The notes under the pieces are model-generated. The model did not search any database. It was given only the letters and a program-made list of their open reading frames with translations, and was not told where the DNA came from. A stretch of 64,000 nucleotides of DNA. Origin: Calothrix sp. NIES-4105 (lineage in GTDB: Bacteria; Cyanobacteriota; Cyanobacteriia; Cyanobacteriales; Nostocaceae). Location of the stretch: assembly GCF_002368415.1 (NCBI RefSeq), contig NZ_AP018290.1:3113614-3177613 (forward strand), in the 5' to 3' direction. Positions 26,467 through 35,904 of this stretch are shown here, piece after piece. Positions within the stretch are counted from its first letter, which is position 1. The number at the start of each line of letters is the position of its first letter. Both the position numbers and the translations under genes were made by a program.

Positions 26467-29400
26467 ATGCCGTATAACTCTTCGACTAATAAAACCAATT
26501 TCCAATTTTTCGATCAAACATTAAATAGTAGTACTTATTTACCAAGCTCCGAAACATCAATTTCACCTCCTGACTTATCGTCATATACAGCAAACTCCTC
26601 ATCATTACTATTTATTGACGCAAGCGTTAGTAACTACGAAAGTTTATTAGCAGGAGTGGCGCCACTCACTGAGGTGCATGTTCTTAACCCAGTAAAAGAC
26701 GCTGTTGCTCAAATAACCGATATATTATTAGGGCGCCAAGATATTTCGAGTTTGCAAATTATTTCGCATGGTAATGTTGGTAGCTTAGATTTTGCCTCAA
26801 GCTTTCTCAATATAAATAATATTCGTAGTTATACTACTGAACTCCAGACATGGGGTAAGGCACTAACAGCAGATGCGGATATTTTGCTGTATGGCTGTAA
26901 TGTTGCAGCAGGAGAAAATGGAGCTAATTTTATTCAGCAGTTGAGTCTACTAACAGGCGCCGATGTAGCAGCTTCTAATGATTTAACAGGGGACAGCAAC
27001 AAAGGTGGTAATTGGGTATTAGAAACTAGTACAGGTTTAATTGAATCATCAGCATTGCAATTAGAAGCAATGGCAAATTATGATTTTGTATTGGATAGCC
27101 CTGTTGCAATTATCAATGAATTTTCTCAAGGTAGCACTGGCGCCAAAGAATGGGTTGAGATTTTAGTTGTTCAAGACGATTTCAATCTGCAAAATTATCG
27201 TTTAGTTGACGGAAGTAATTCTAATTCCTTAAATATACAGCTATCTGGTGCTGGTTTTAATGGACTGAAAGCAGGAACTTTAATCGTACTTTACAACGGT
27301 GGCGATATTGATAGCGCTGTAACTCCAGATTTAAACTATGATCCTACAAAGGGTGATTATTCGCTACAAATCTCATCTTTGAACAGTACTGGTAATTTTG
27401 CTGTTACTCGCAATAACGGTTGGGGTCAGGGTACGGGAGAAGCTTTTAACAACGATAGCGGTACTGATGTTCCAAGGTTGTTAGATGTTACAGGAAATGA
27501 AATTTATAAATTTCCCAAGGCTCAAACTCCAGCAGGTTTTCAATTGTTATCAGTGTCACCATTGAGAGCTTTGCCAGGACGCGCGACAGCTTTTATTGGT
27601 GATACAGCAATAGGAGCAACACAAGCAACTAATTGGTCTGCTGATTATTACTCTGCTGCTGGAAATCCTGGTTTAGCAAATGGTGATAAAAATACCGCTT
27701 GGATAAATTCACTACGCGGTAATATTTCTCCTACCTTTAATAATTCTACAAATTTAACGCTTCCAAGTATTTATGAAGATGCACCCTTAACAGATAATAA
27801 GGGAGTTTTCATTTCTGACTTAATTAAAGGTCAAACTTCGGACATTAACAACAATATTCAAGGAATTGCTGTAACTGATGTAATTGGAAGCGGTAATTGG
27901 CAATATTCGCTAGATGGTGGTGGTAACTGGAGCAGTTTTGGTAAGGTGTCAGACACTTCTGCAACAGTACTAACAGGTTTAGTATCTCTTTATAATGGCG
28001 CAGTATCAAATACCACACCTGAGAATCAAAGCTGGCTCCAGTATGCAGCATCACCACCAATTCAAGGTCTTGCTATTGGTGGAACTCAAATTGTTAATAG
28101 TGGTGCCACTAATTTAACTACTACACAATCTGGTTCAGCAGGTTACAGTAATTACAGTGGTGGTTTTCCAAACTTACTTAACCCTGCATTTCCAACTTTA
28201 GACCGTAATCAGGGCTTTACCCTCAGCTTTGACGTTAAAATCAACAGTGAAACTCATGCCAGCGACAATACTAGAGCAGGATTTAGCGTAATTTTAGTTA
28301 CTAGTGATAAAACTAAAGCAATTGAGCTTGGTTTTTGGCAAGATAGAATTTTCTCACAAAATCCGACTTTCACAGGCAGTACAGAGAGCGTAGTTCGCAA
28401 TACTACAGCACTCACTCGTTATGACTTGAAAGTTCAAGGTGATAGATATGAGTTATTTGCTCCAGGTGAAACAACGCCAATTTTAACGGGGTTGCTGCGA
28501 GACTATACTGCATTCGACCACACAACAGCAGGTTCATTTAGTACTCCTTTGCCGTATGACCCATATGAACAAGCAAATTTTGTTTTCTTAGGTGACAATA
28601 CAAGTAGAGCATCGGCGAATATAAATTTGGCACGAGTGGAACTCTTAACCAATACCAAAATTCGTTTTGCTCCTAGTCCCAATACTGATGGTAACGCAGC
28701 AATTGAGTTCCGCGCGTGGGATGGAGCTGATGGTGCAACAACTGGAACAGGAGTGAACACTACTTCTTCTAATGCATTTAGCAGTGCGGCTAAGATGGCT
28801 AGCATTACAGTTATTCCAACTGCGGAATGGCAAATTGTTGCGGTTGATAATTTTATAAGCGCTAGTAAACAAAGTATTCTACAGCGTAATGAAACAGGCG
28901 CCTATCGTGTAGTGAATCTAAATTATGATAGTATACCTCAAACTATTACGCTACCAACAATGAGTTCATTATGGCAAATAGCTAGTATTGCTGATTTTAC
29001 TGGTGACAAAATCAAAGATATTTTTTGGCGTAACTCAACAACAGGTGAAAATGAAATTTGGCGAATGAGTGTTAATGGCGCCCAAGTTGTGAATTTGCCA
29101 ACTATCGACCCAAATAACGTTACAATTCAATACATCGGTGACTTTGAAGGTGATGGGGATGCTGACATTTTACTTCGTGATAGTAGTAATGGAGAAATTA
29201 AAATATGGGAAGCAAACCCAACTAACCCTAATTTAATTCGTGAAGTCGTTTTAGCGAGCGTTGCAGATAATAACATCCAAATTAAGCAAGTCTCTGATTT
29301 AGATGCTGATGGAGATTTAGATATTTTCTGGCACAACGACAAAACCGGGTACACTGCGATTTGGCAAATGACTGGGACGAATTTGTCACTCGGTGTCCAA

Positions 29401-30162
29401 CTACCAACTGTTTCAGATACAAATACCAAAATTCAACTAATCGCTGATTTTGATAATGACACAGACATGGATATTCTTTGGTACGATGGCACCACAGGAT
29501 TAACAGCATTATGGGAAATGGATCGTATTAACTTAAAGCAAGGTATTGTTTTAGGTTATGTCAGTGACACTGATATCAAAATAAAGCATATTGCTGATTT
29601 TGATGGAGACAAAGATTTAGATATTCTCTGGTACAACGATAAAACAGGGTACACTGCGATTTGGGAAATCGACGGTGTTAACCTCAAAAAGGGCATAGTT
29701 TTAGCTTCTGCTATCGACACAAATACCAAGATTGAACGCATTGCTGATTTTGATGGTGATGGCGATTTGGATATCTTGTGGTACAACGCACTAACAGGGT
29801 TGACTGCTTCTTGGCAGATGAATGGTGTAAATCTACAGCAAGGGATTACTCTAAGTTACGTAAGTGATACGAATACTAAAATCAAATCAATTGCCAATTT
29901 TGATGGTGTAAGCGACTTAGATATTTTCTGGCATAACGAAACAACTGGGTTTACCACAATCTGGAATATGAATGGCACCAACTTACAGCAAGGGTTCGTT
30001 TTACCAAAAATAGACGTTGACTTTAAAGTGAATGCAGTTGGTGATTTAAATGGTGACGGAAAGCCAGATATTGTTTGGCATAATTCTAGTAACAGTGTTG
30101 CCAAGATATGGCTGATTGATGGTACCAGCGTTTTAGGAGAGGAGATTTTGATGCCCATCTAA
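26467..30162 (+). CDS. DUF4347 surface protein with lamin-tail-like and VCBS repeats
   Basis: A 1231-residue paralogue of the preceding giant protein. I start it at the ATG at 26467 (MPYNSSTNKTNFQF), which parallels the start of the neighbour; a TTG at 26437 would add ten residues. DUF4347 covers about 40-210 (LLFIDASV, LQIISHGNVG, ADILLYGCNVA). Next comes a region starting AIINEFSQGSTGAKEWVEIL, typical of lamin-tail domains (about 220-400), and then a stretch resembling cadherin-like and lectin-like beta folds (about 420-790). Nine VCBS-type units end the protein. It lacks the ELW repeats, so the pair share both ends but not the middle. It is followed by a good terminator. Confidence 0.88.
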   Translation: MPYNSSTNKTNFQFFDQTLNSSTYLPSSETSISPPDLSSYTANSSSLLFIDASVSNYESLLAGVAPLTEVHVLNPVKDAVAQITDILLGRQDISSLQIISHGNVGSLDFASSFLNINNIRSYTTELQTWGKALTADADILLYGCNVAAGENGANFIQQLSLLTGADVAASNDLTGDSNKGGNWVLETSTGLIESSALQLEAMANYDFVLDSPVAIINEFSQGSTGAKEWVEILVVQDDFNLQNYRLVDGSNSNSLNIQLSGAGFNGLKAGTLIVLYNGGDIDSAVTPDLNYDPTKGDYSLQISSLNSTGNFAVTRNNGWGQGTGEAFNNDSGTDVPRLLDVTGNEIYKFPKAQTPAGFQLLSVSPLRALPGRATAFIGDTAIGATQATNWSADYYSAAGNPGLANGDKNTAWINSLRGNISPTFNNSTNLTLPSIYEDAPLTDNKGVFISDLIKGQTSDINNNIQGIAVTDVIGSGNWQYSLDGGGNWSSFGKVSDTSATVLTGLVSLYNGAVSNTTPENQSWLQYAASPPIQGLAIGGTQIVNSGATNLTTTQSGSAGYSNYSGGFPNLLNPAFPTLDRNQGFTLSFDVKINSETHASDNTRAGFSVILVTSDKTKAIELGFWQDRIFSQNPTFTGSTESVVRNTTALTRYDLKVQGDRYELFAPGETTPILTGLLRDYTAFDHTTAGSFSTPLPYDPYEQANFVFLGDNTSRASANINLARVELLTNTKIRFAPSPNTDGNAAIEFRAWDGADGATTGTGVNTTSSNAFSSAAKMASITVIPTAEWQIVAVDNFISASKQSILQRNETGAYRVVNLNYDSIPQTITLPTMSSLWQIASIADFTGDKIKDIFWRNSTTGENEIWRMSVNGAQVVNLPTIDPNNVTIQYIGDFEGDGDADILLRDSSNGEIKIWEANPTNPNLIREVVLASVADNNIQIKQVSDLDADGDLDIFWHNDKTGYTAIWQMTGTNLSLGVQLPTVSDTNTKIQLIADFDNDTDMDILWYDGTTGLTALWEMDRINLKQGIVLGYVSDTDIKIKHIADFDGDKDLDILWYNDKTGYTAIWEIDGVNLKKGIVLASAIDTNTKIERIADFDGDGDLDILWYNALTGLTASWQMNGVNLQQGITLSYVSDTNTKIKSIANFDGVSDLDIFWHNETTGFTTIWNMNGTNLQQGFVLPKIDVDFKVNAVGDLNGDGKPDIVWHNSSNSVAKIWLIDGTSVLGEEILMPI
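29164..30014 (+). repeat. 851-bp near-identical segment, copy 2
   Basis: Partner of 25281-26131, offset by 3883 bp. One of the few differences turns GGCGCC (copy 1) into GGCACC (copy 2). Confidence 0.93.
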
Positions 30163-30185
30163 ACTTTTAGTTTTTTGATTATGTC

Positions 30186-30218
30186 TAAAAAGCAGACCCT
30201 AACGGGGCTGTTTTTTTG
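30186..30218 (+). terminator. Rho-independent terminator after the DUF4347 pair
   Basis: CAGACCC and GGGGCTG form a stem with one mismatch around a four-base loop, followed by seven T bases, 24 bp past the stop codon. The next 265 bp up to the flippase start hold no gene and probably contain its promoter. Confidence 0.75.
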
Positions 30219-30483
30219 CTTTTTACTGTTTATCTGAAAGATTCTCGAAGAACACTTGAACACTTAATATGATTGGGACATCTAAGTACTATTACGCATA
30301 TAATAATTAGATTGTAAAAAAATTCAGTGTTTACTCGGTGTGTACTGCTTACTTAAGAACACAAAATTAATTAGTAACTTTAGTAGAGCTTGAGGGTCTT
30401 TGAAACATAGTAATTCAAAATATTTATTTCAGCTTACTATTCAATCCTCCTAATGGTGGTAATTGATAACGGGGAGTATCTCG

Positions 30484-31956
30484 GTGAAAAACAGTTTGCT
30501 CAAAAATGGTTTCTACAACACAGTAGCTGGAGCAGTCCGAATTGGGTTGGCTGTACTCACAATTCCCATATTAATTCGCCTGATTGGAGTTGAGGAGTAT
30601 GGGTTGTGGACTTTGGCTTCTTCGGTAGTGGCACTAGTTGCTTTAGCTGAAGCTGGTCTTTCTACTGCAACAACTGTATTTGTTTCCCAGGACTTAGCAA
30701 AAGAAGATGTTGATGGTCTATCGCAGACATTAACAGTCACCTTTACTGGTATGCTAATATTAGCAACCCTAGCAGCTATTATTCTTTACATAGTAGCAAA
30801 TAGTCTTGTAGATTTCTTCCCTAAGCTGCAACTAGAACAACGTTTGGCAGTTGTAAAAGCGCTACAATTAGCTGCGCTGGTTGTCTGGGCGCGATTACTT
30901 CAGCAAGTAGTCTTTGGTGTAGAGCAAGCCTATCAAAAATATGCGGTCATGAACCTGCTAGTAATGCTCCAGTCACTGTTAAGTAACTTGGGTTCGCTAA
31001 TAGTAGCATGGCTCGGAGGTCGGACAGTTGAACTGATGCAGTGTCAAGTCGTTATAAATTTTTTAGTTTTGGCTGCTCATATATCCGTAATATGGTTACT
31101 AGTTCGTGACGTAAAACTGCGTTTAAGATGGAGTCGCAGCAAGGGATTCGCGATTGCCCGCTACAGCATAATAACCTGGCTCGCTACTCTCGGAGGAGCT
31201 TTGTTTACACAAGCTGATCGTTTGATTGTAGGAGGTTTGCTGGGCACTAATGTACTCGGAGTTTATGCAGCTATTACCAATATTACCTCGCAAATTAATA
31301 TATTCTCAGCCTTACCCGTACAACCTCTATTACCTGCTATTAGCAGTCAGATAGCAGTGAAACAAGATATTGACCAAGTAGTTCTCCAAGGACAAGTCAA
31401 GCAGGCGCTTCAAATCAATAGCTTAGTTGCGCTAGGTATGGGAGCTATATTATGTACGTTTGCACCTGCCATTTTGCGCTTAATGCTAGGAGGCGAGATT
31501 TCCGATCAAACTGTACTGGCATTTTACATTGCTATTGTAATTTACGCGCTATACTCTGTTAACGCAGTAGGATTTTATATTCTTTTTGGGGTAAATGCAG
31601 TTAATATATGCATGGCCGTTCAACTATTTAGTGGTATAAATTCACTTTTTTTAATTGCTGTAGGAGCAAATAGTTTTGGTTTAATAGGAGCTATCTTAGG
31701 TAATGCTGGATATCTTGGAATCTGGTTACTAACTTACTTTGGAATGAAGAAATTACATATTTATACACCTTTGTGGCTAGGATGGATAAAGTTTCCGCTA
31801 GTATGGTTTTTTGTAATATTTTTAACAAGTATTACTAACATTAATCAAGCGCTGCTTAAAGTATTTATATTGACAATACAAATCTTGATCTTGTTTGTTT
31901 GGTTTATTCTTGCTCAACCAAATTATTTTAAACTTTTAATTCAGAACAATGATTAA
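30484..31956 (+). CDS. Wzx-like polysaccharide flippase
   Basis: A 490-residue integral membrane protein of the MOP superfamily with about 12-14 helices. It starts with KNSLLKNGFYNTVAGAVR and LIRLIGVEEYGLWTLASSV, typical for O-antigen and teichoic-acid flippases, and has FTQADRLIVGGLLG in the middle. It would move lipid-linked repeat units across the inner membrane. I start it at the GTG at 30484, because GGGGAG stands 8 bases upstream; the TTG at 30463 would add seven residues. It leads the plus-strand exopolysaccharide operon. GGCGCC is absent from the whole stretch 29.1-34.8 kb. Confidence 0.83.
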   Translation: MKNSLLKNGFYNTVAGAVRIGLAVLTIPILIRLIGVEEYGLWTLASSVVALVALAEAGLSTATTVFVSQDLAKEDVDGLSQTLTVTFTGMLILATLAAIILYIVANSLVDFFPKLQLEQRLAVVKALQLAALVVWARLLQQVVFGVEQAYQKYAVMNLLVMLQSLLSNLGSLIVAWLGGRTVELMQCQVVINFLVLAAHISVIWLLVRDVKLRLRWSRSKGFAIARYSIITWLATLGGALFTQADRLIVGGLLGTNVLGVYAAITNITSQINIFSALPVQPLLPAISSQIAVKQDIDQVVLQGQVKQALQINSLVALGMGAILCTFAPAILRLMLGGEISDQTVLAFYIAIVIYALYSVNAVGFYILFGVNAVNICMAVQLFSGINSLFLIAVGANSFGLIGAILGNAGYLGIWLLTYFGMKKLHIYTPLWLGWIKFPLVWFFVIFLTSITNINQALLKVFILTIQILILFVWFILAQPNYFKLLIQNND

Positions 31957-32158
31957 CATGAATCAAATTATAGTGAGGATTAAAAATAGAATTTATTACC
32001 AGATTTGGCAAGTTTTATGCCTAATTAAACCTCAAGCAATTATTTCATTTAAATTCATTGATGGATTAACTTTTGAATATCCACTTAAAAGTGTTGTTGG
32101 TCAAGGCTTATTTATCAATAATTTTGAGAAATCTGAAGCTGAATTTGTACGTAACTAA
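31949..32158 (+). pseudogene. FkbM methyltransferase N-terminal fragment
   Basis: The 69-residue frame contains GLTFEYPLKSVVGQGLF and NNFEKSEAEFVRN. This is the segment that normally stands just before the SAM-binding motif of one FkbM subfamily. It stops there, and a different, complete FkbM gene begins 25 bp further on. The fragment overlaps the flippase end by 8 bp. It seems to be the remnant of a deleted gene. Confidence 0.6.
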
Positions 32159-32183
32159 TTTTTTTAGTAAATCAATTAAAACA

Positions 32184-32936
32184 ATGGCTAAATTAAATAA
32201 TTTTATTAATCGCTTTAGTTTTTTATTAAATTGTATTGAAAAACCAGAGCTTTTTAAAATCCGCAAAAACGGTGGTATTCCTGATACATTTATCAAACTA
32301 GACAAACCTTGGTTGCACGCACTAAATATTGCTACAGTACTTGATATCGGTGCAAATATTGGTCAGTTTGCGACTACTATCAATACTGTGCTTCCAAAAG
32401 CACAAATTTATGCATTTGAACCACTGCCAGATTGTTTTCAAGAGTTGCAAGCTCGTATGAGTAATTGTAAAAATTTTACTGCTTTCAATGTTGCTTTAGG
32501 AGATCAATCAGGAATTCTCAAATTTGAAAGGAATGATTTTTCGCTATCATCGTCTTTTCTTAAGATGACAAACATACATAAAAAAGCTTTTCCCAAAACT
32601 CAACATAGTCAATCTGTTGAGGTAAAGGTTGAGAAACTTGATAGCATAGTTAAAAACCTTTCTATCGTAGACCATCTAATGATAAAGATAGATGTACAAG
32701 GTTATGAAGATAAAGTGTTAAAAGGTGGAGAAGAAACTATCAAACGAGCTAAATTAGTTATCACAGAAACGTCATTTGAAAGTTTATATGAAGGACAACC
32801 TCTTTTTAATGAGATTTATCACAAATTTATCGAATTAGGTTTTACGTATGCAGGTTCATTTGAACAACTTTGCAATCCATCTAATGGGAGAATTTTGCAA
32901 GCTGATAGTATATTCATTAACTCTTATTATAAATAA
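32184..32936 (+). CDS. FkbM-family methyltransferase
   Basis: A 250-residue class I SAM methyltransferase. VLDIGANIGQFA is motif I, YAFEPLPDC is motif II with the ribose-binding Glu, and HLMIKIDVQGYEDKVLKGG is the characteristic FkbM C-terminal motif. I chose the ATG at 32184 (MAKLNNF); the longer open frame back to 32073 overlaps the fragment before it and has no family-like sequence. FkbM enzymes in EPS loci O-methylate sugars. It stands between flippase and glycosyltransferase genes and is co-transcribed by spacing. Confidence 0.82.
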   Translation: MAKLNNFINRFSFLLNCIEKPELFKIRKNGGIPDTFIKLDKPWLHALNIATVLDIGANIGQFATTINTVLPKAQIYAFEPLPDCFQELQARMSNCKNFTAFNVALGDQSGILKFERNDFSLSSSFLKMTNIHKKAFPKTQHSQSVEVKVEKLDSIVKNLSIVDHLMIKIDVQGYEDKVLKGGEETIKRAKLVITETSFESLYEGQPLFNEIYHKFIELGFTYAGSFEQLCNPSNGRILQADSIFINSYYK

Positions 32937-32944
32937 TATTTTCT

Positions 32945-33979
32945 ATGACAATATCTGTTCACTTTGATAATATTATCTACACTCTACAAAAAAAGGGAGG
33001 TGCTTCATTATATTGGCAGGAGTTAACTTCGCGAGTAGCGAAGAATACTTCATTTAAAGTTAAGGTAACTAAAGGTCAAAAAATTAATCGATTTTTGCCT
33101 GTTTTCTCTACAAGTGATATATTTCACTCTAGTCATTTTCGTACAGTAATATCAAAAAAAACAAAACTAGTGTCTACAATTCACGATTTAAATTATGAAA
33201 TGGGGCTAACAAAATCTTCCAAACTGGGTACTATTTCTAATATATGGCAGCGTCAGAATGCAATAGAAAAAGCTGATGCAATCATATGTGTTTCTCACAG
33301 TACAAAAAAAGATATGTTAAAGTTTTATCCGAAAGCAATACATCAACCAATTTCTGTTATTTATCTAGGTGTTTCCTTTGGCTCTGAAAGCAAATTAAAT
33401 ATAAATGTTTCGGAAAGATTACAAAATATATCTTTGTGTCTATCAAAATTTGCTTTGTATGTAGGTGTAAGAGAAGGATATAAAAATTTTAACAGTGCTT
33501 TATTGGGATTCGCTAAATCACAGATTGCAAAAGAAGGATATTATTTGGTATGTACTGGTTCCAAGTTTAATAGCGAAGAAGAACAGTTAATCAATAAATT
33601 AAATCTAAAAGACAAAATATTAGTGTTAGATTATGCTACACAAAGCGAATTAGTTTATTTATATCAAAATGCTTTTGCTTTAATCTATACGTCTACGTAT
33701 GAAGGATTTGGCTTGCCACCTTTAGAAGCAATGAGTTGTGGTTGTCCTGTAATCGCATCTAACACTTCTTCTATTCCAGAGGTGGTTGGCGATGCTGGTA
33801 TTCTACTTGACAATACACAAGATTATGCGTCTGTCGCTAAATCTTTAGATAGTTTACTCAACGATTTTATTAGGAATGAATATGTATGTAAGGGATTAAG
33901 GAAAGCAAAACATTTTACATGGGAGGAGGCGGCGCGCAAGCATATGAAAGTTTATGAAAGTATTTTAGATAAAAGATAA
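32945..33979 (+). CDS. Glycosyltransferase family 4
   Basis: A 344-residue GT-B retaining glycosyltransferase. The C-terminal donor-binding signature is [19 protein letters not shown] with the EX7E pattern, followed by [19 protein letters not shown]. The N-terminal half has STIHDLNYE and [10 protein letters not shown], as in mannosyltransferase-like GT4 enzymes. It transfers a sugar from a nucleotide donor onto the lipid-linked repeat unit at the inner face of the membrane. Donor and linkage are unknown. It begins 8 bp after the FkbM stop. Confidence 0.87.
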   Translation: MTISVHFDNIIYTLQKKGGASLYWQELTSRVAKNTSFKVKVTKGQKINRFLPVFSTSDIFHSSHFRTVISKKTKLVSTIHDLNYEMGLTKSSKLGTISNIWQRQNAIEKADAIICVSHSTKKDMLKFYPKAIHQPISVIYLGVSFGSESKLNINVSERLQNISLCLSKFALYVGVREGYKNFNSALLGFAKSQIAKEGYYLVCTGSKFNSEEEQLINKLNLKDKILVLDYATQSELVYLYQNAFALIYTSTYEGFGLPPLEAMSCGCPVIASNTSSIPEVVGDAGILLDNTQDYASVAKSLDSLLNDFIRNEYVCKGLRKAKHFTWEEAARKHMKVYESILDKR

Positions 33980-34019
33980 TTTATCACAGCATATTTTTAG
34001 AAAAGGAAAATTGAATTAT

Positions 34020-34745
34020 ATGCTGATACTAATAACTATTATTACAGTTGTATTTAATGGTGCAAAAGATATAGAGAAAACTATACTATCCGTGATCAAA
34101 CAAAAAAGAGTTAGACCAAACTTAACTATAGAATATATTGTTATTGACGGTTGTTCTAACGATGGCTTAATTGATATTATAGGTAAGTACGATAGTCACA
34201 TAACTAAATGGATTAGCGAGCCAGACCGAGGAATATATGATGCCATGAACAAAGGTTTAAGCCTAGCGCAAGAAAGCTATATATTGTTCCTTGGTGCTGG
34301 AGATGAAATTATTTCTCTTCCAGATGAAAGTTTATTTATAGATAAAAATATTGCAATATTTGGTGATGTTATAATGGCAAATAAATTATTTAAATCAAAT
34401 ATTTCAAAAGGGTTAAAGATGGGAAATTCATTACATCATCAAGCTTTGTTGATTCACAAATCGGTAATACCAACTAGTGGATTTAACTTAAACTATAAGG
34501 TTTATGCTGATTATGACCTCAATATCAGACTTTTCAATGAAGGTGTGAAGTTTATCAGGTCTAACAAAATGCTAAGTAAACAACTACAGGGTGGTTTGTC
34601 GAGTAAAACTCACGCATTAGAGTTGGTAGATGTTATTAAAAATAACTTTGGTCTTTACTGGGCTTCTCGAATGCTTATTTATTGTTTAGCTGTTCAACTG
34701 AAGCAGATACTACTGATGGAGAATATCACCGTCAGATGGAACTGA
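34020..34745 (+). CDS. Glycosyltransferase family 2
   Basis: A 241-residue GT-A enzyme. ITVVFNGAKDIEKTILSV, IEYIVIDGCSNDG and SEPDRGIYDAMNKGL are typical of a WcaA/PGL-type GT2 subgroup, and LGAGDEI is in the place of the metal-binding DXD. The C-terminal segment after YADYDLNIRL is amphipathic. I chose the ATG at 34020; a TTG at 34011 lies nearer to the AAGGAAAA stretch and cannot be excluded. It probably adds one sugar of the EPS repeat unit. Confidence 0.83.
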   Translation: MLILITIITVVFNGAKDIEKTILSVIKQKRVRPNLTIEYIVIDGCSNDGLIDIIGKYDSHITKWISEPDRGIYDAMNKGLSLAQESYILFLGAGDEIISLPDESLFIDKNIAIFGDVIMANKLFKSNISKGLKMGNSLHHQALLIHKSVIPTSGFNLNYKVYADYDLNIRLFNEGVKFIRSNKMLSKQLQGGLSSKTHALELVDVIKNNFGLYWASRMLIYCLAVQLKQILLMENITVRWN

Positions 34746-34863
34746 ACTGGAATAGGCGATTTATACACCTAATTATAGGCGCCTAACTTTGGAACACTGC
34801 TTCCGAACTTAACGCGCGAATCCTAAGTATATTAATTTTTATCAAACAAATGAAGTCTCTAAT

Positions 34864-35823
34864 ATGAATAGTCCTCTAGTATATATCATTATTTTAAATT
34901 GGAATGGATACAAAGACACTACAACCTGCTTAGAAAGTATATTGCAGCTTGAATATTATAATTATAAAGTTGTAATTTGTGATAACGACTCAAGTGATAA
35001 TAGTGTTTCTAAAATCATAAAGTGGTCAAAGCATAAATCTATTAAAATAGATTATTTAGAGTATGCTCAAGGCTTAGAAAAAGCATTAAAAAACCACAAA
35101 CACAGTAATATATTACTAATTCAAACAGGTAAGAATTTAGGATTTGCTGGTGGTAATAATATAGGAATTAGATATGCATTGCTGGATGAACATTGTCAAT
35201 ATGTGTGGATTTTAAACAATGACACTATCGTTGATAGTAAGTCTTTAAAATCGCTAGTCATTAGAACAGAACAAGACAAAGATATTGGGATTTGCGGTTC
35301 GAGACTGCTTGATTATCATGATTTAAGCAAAGTTCAAGCGTGGGGTGGAGCAAAATACAATGTTTGGAGTGGGACTGTAAAACACATAGGATATGGTAAA
35401 TCAGCTCAAGAGCATCCAGATATTGAAATGATTGAGAAAAGTATGACTTATGTAATAGGTGCATCTATGTTAGTATCTCGTAATTTTCTAGAAAAAATCG
35501 GGCTGATGAATGAAAAGTACTTTCTTTACTATGAGGAGATAGATTGGGCAACGAGAGCAAAAGGATATTATAAAATGGCATATGCTCATGACAGTATTGT
35601 CTATCACAAAGAAGGAGGAAGCACAGATGGTAGACGAGATAGCTGTAGCTATATTGCAGATTATCACGCAAAAAAAAGTCGTTTAATATTCACAAAAACT
35701 TATTATCCATTAAGTTTACCTATTATATATATTCGGATGTTTGGAGCAATATTTAATCGTATAATCAAAAGGCAATATAATCGGGTATTTATGATTTTAA
35801 GATTAATGCTAACAACGAATTAG
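34864..35823 (+). CDS. Glycosyltransferase family 2, rhamnosyltransferase-like
   Basis: A 319-residue GT2. VYIIILNWNGYKDTTTCLES is the N-terminal signature, VVICDNDSSDNS binds the nucleotide, GKNLGFAGGNNIGIRYAL and WILNNDT hold the DXD-like acid, and FLYYEEIDWATRAKGYY is the acceptor-side motif. This group includes rhamnosyl- and N-acetylglucosaminyltransferases. A rhamnose-type donor would fit the dTDP-rhamnose 4-epimerase-like gene at 37150. It has a 118-bp spacer before it that holds a GGCGCC site. Confidence 0.85.
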   Translation: MNSPLVYIIILNWNGYKDTTTCLESILQLEYYNYKVVICDNDSSDNSVSKIIKWSKHKSIKIDYLEYAQGLEKALKNHKHSNILLIQTGKNLGFAGGNNIGIRYALLDEHCQYVWILNNDTIVDSKSLKSLVIRTEQDKDIGICGSRLLDYHDLSKVQAWGGAKYNVWSGTVKHIGYGKSAQEHPDIEMIEKSMTYVIGASMLVSRNFLEKIGLMNEKYFLYYEEIDWATRAKGYYKMAYAHDSIVYHKEGGSTDGRRDSCSYIADYHAKKSRLIFTKTYYPLSLPIIYIRMFGAIFNRIIKRQYNRVFMILRLMLTTN

Positions 35824-35904
35824 AATTATTTGCCAAATTTGTTGGATGTTTTTTTAAGTATGTGAAAGCGTAAGTTTATTTGAAATATCTATCTTTGAAA
35901 TATT

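Noticed and set aside
29127-29786. Minus-strand frames repeated identically opposite both giant genes
   Set aside because: They are opposite-strand shadows of the 851-bp near-identical segment, with no ribosome binding site or family motif.
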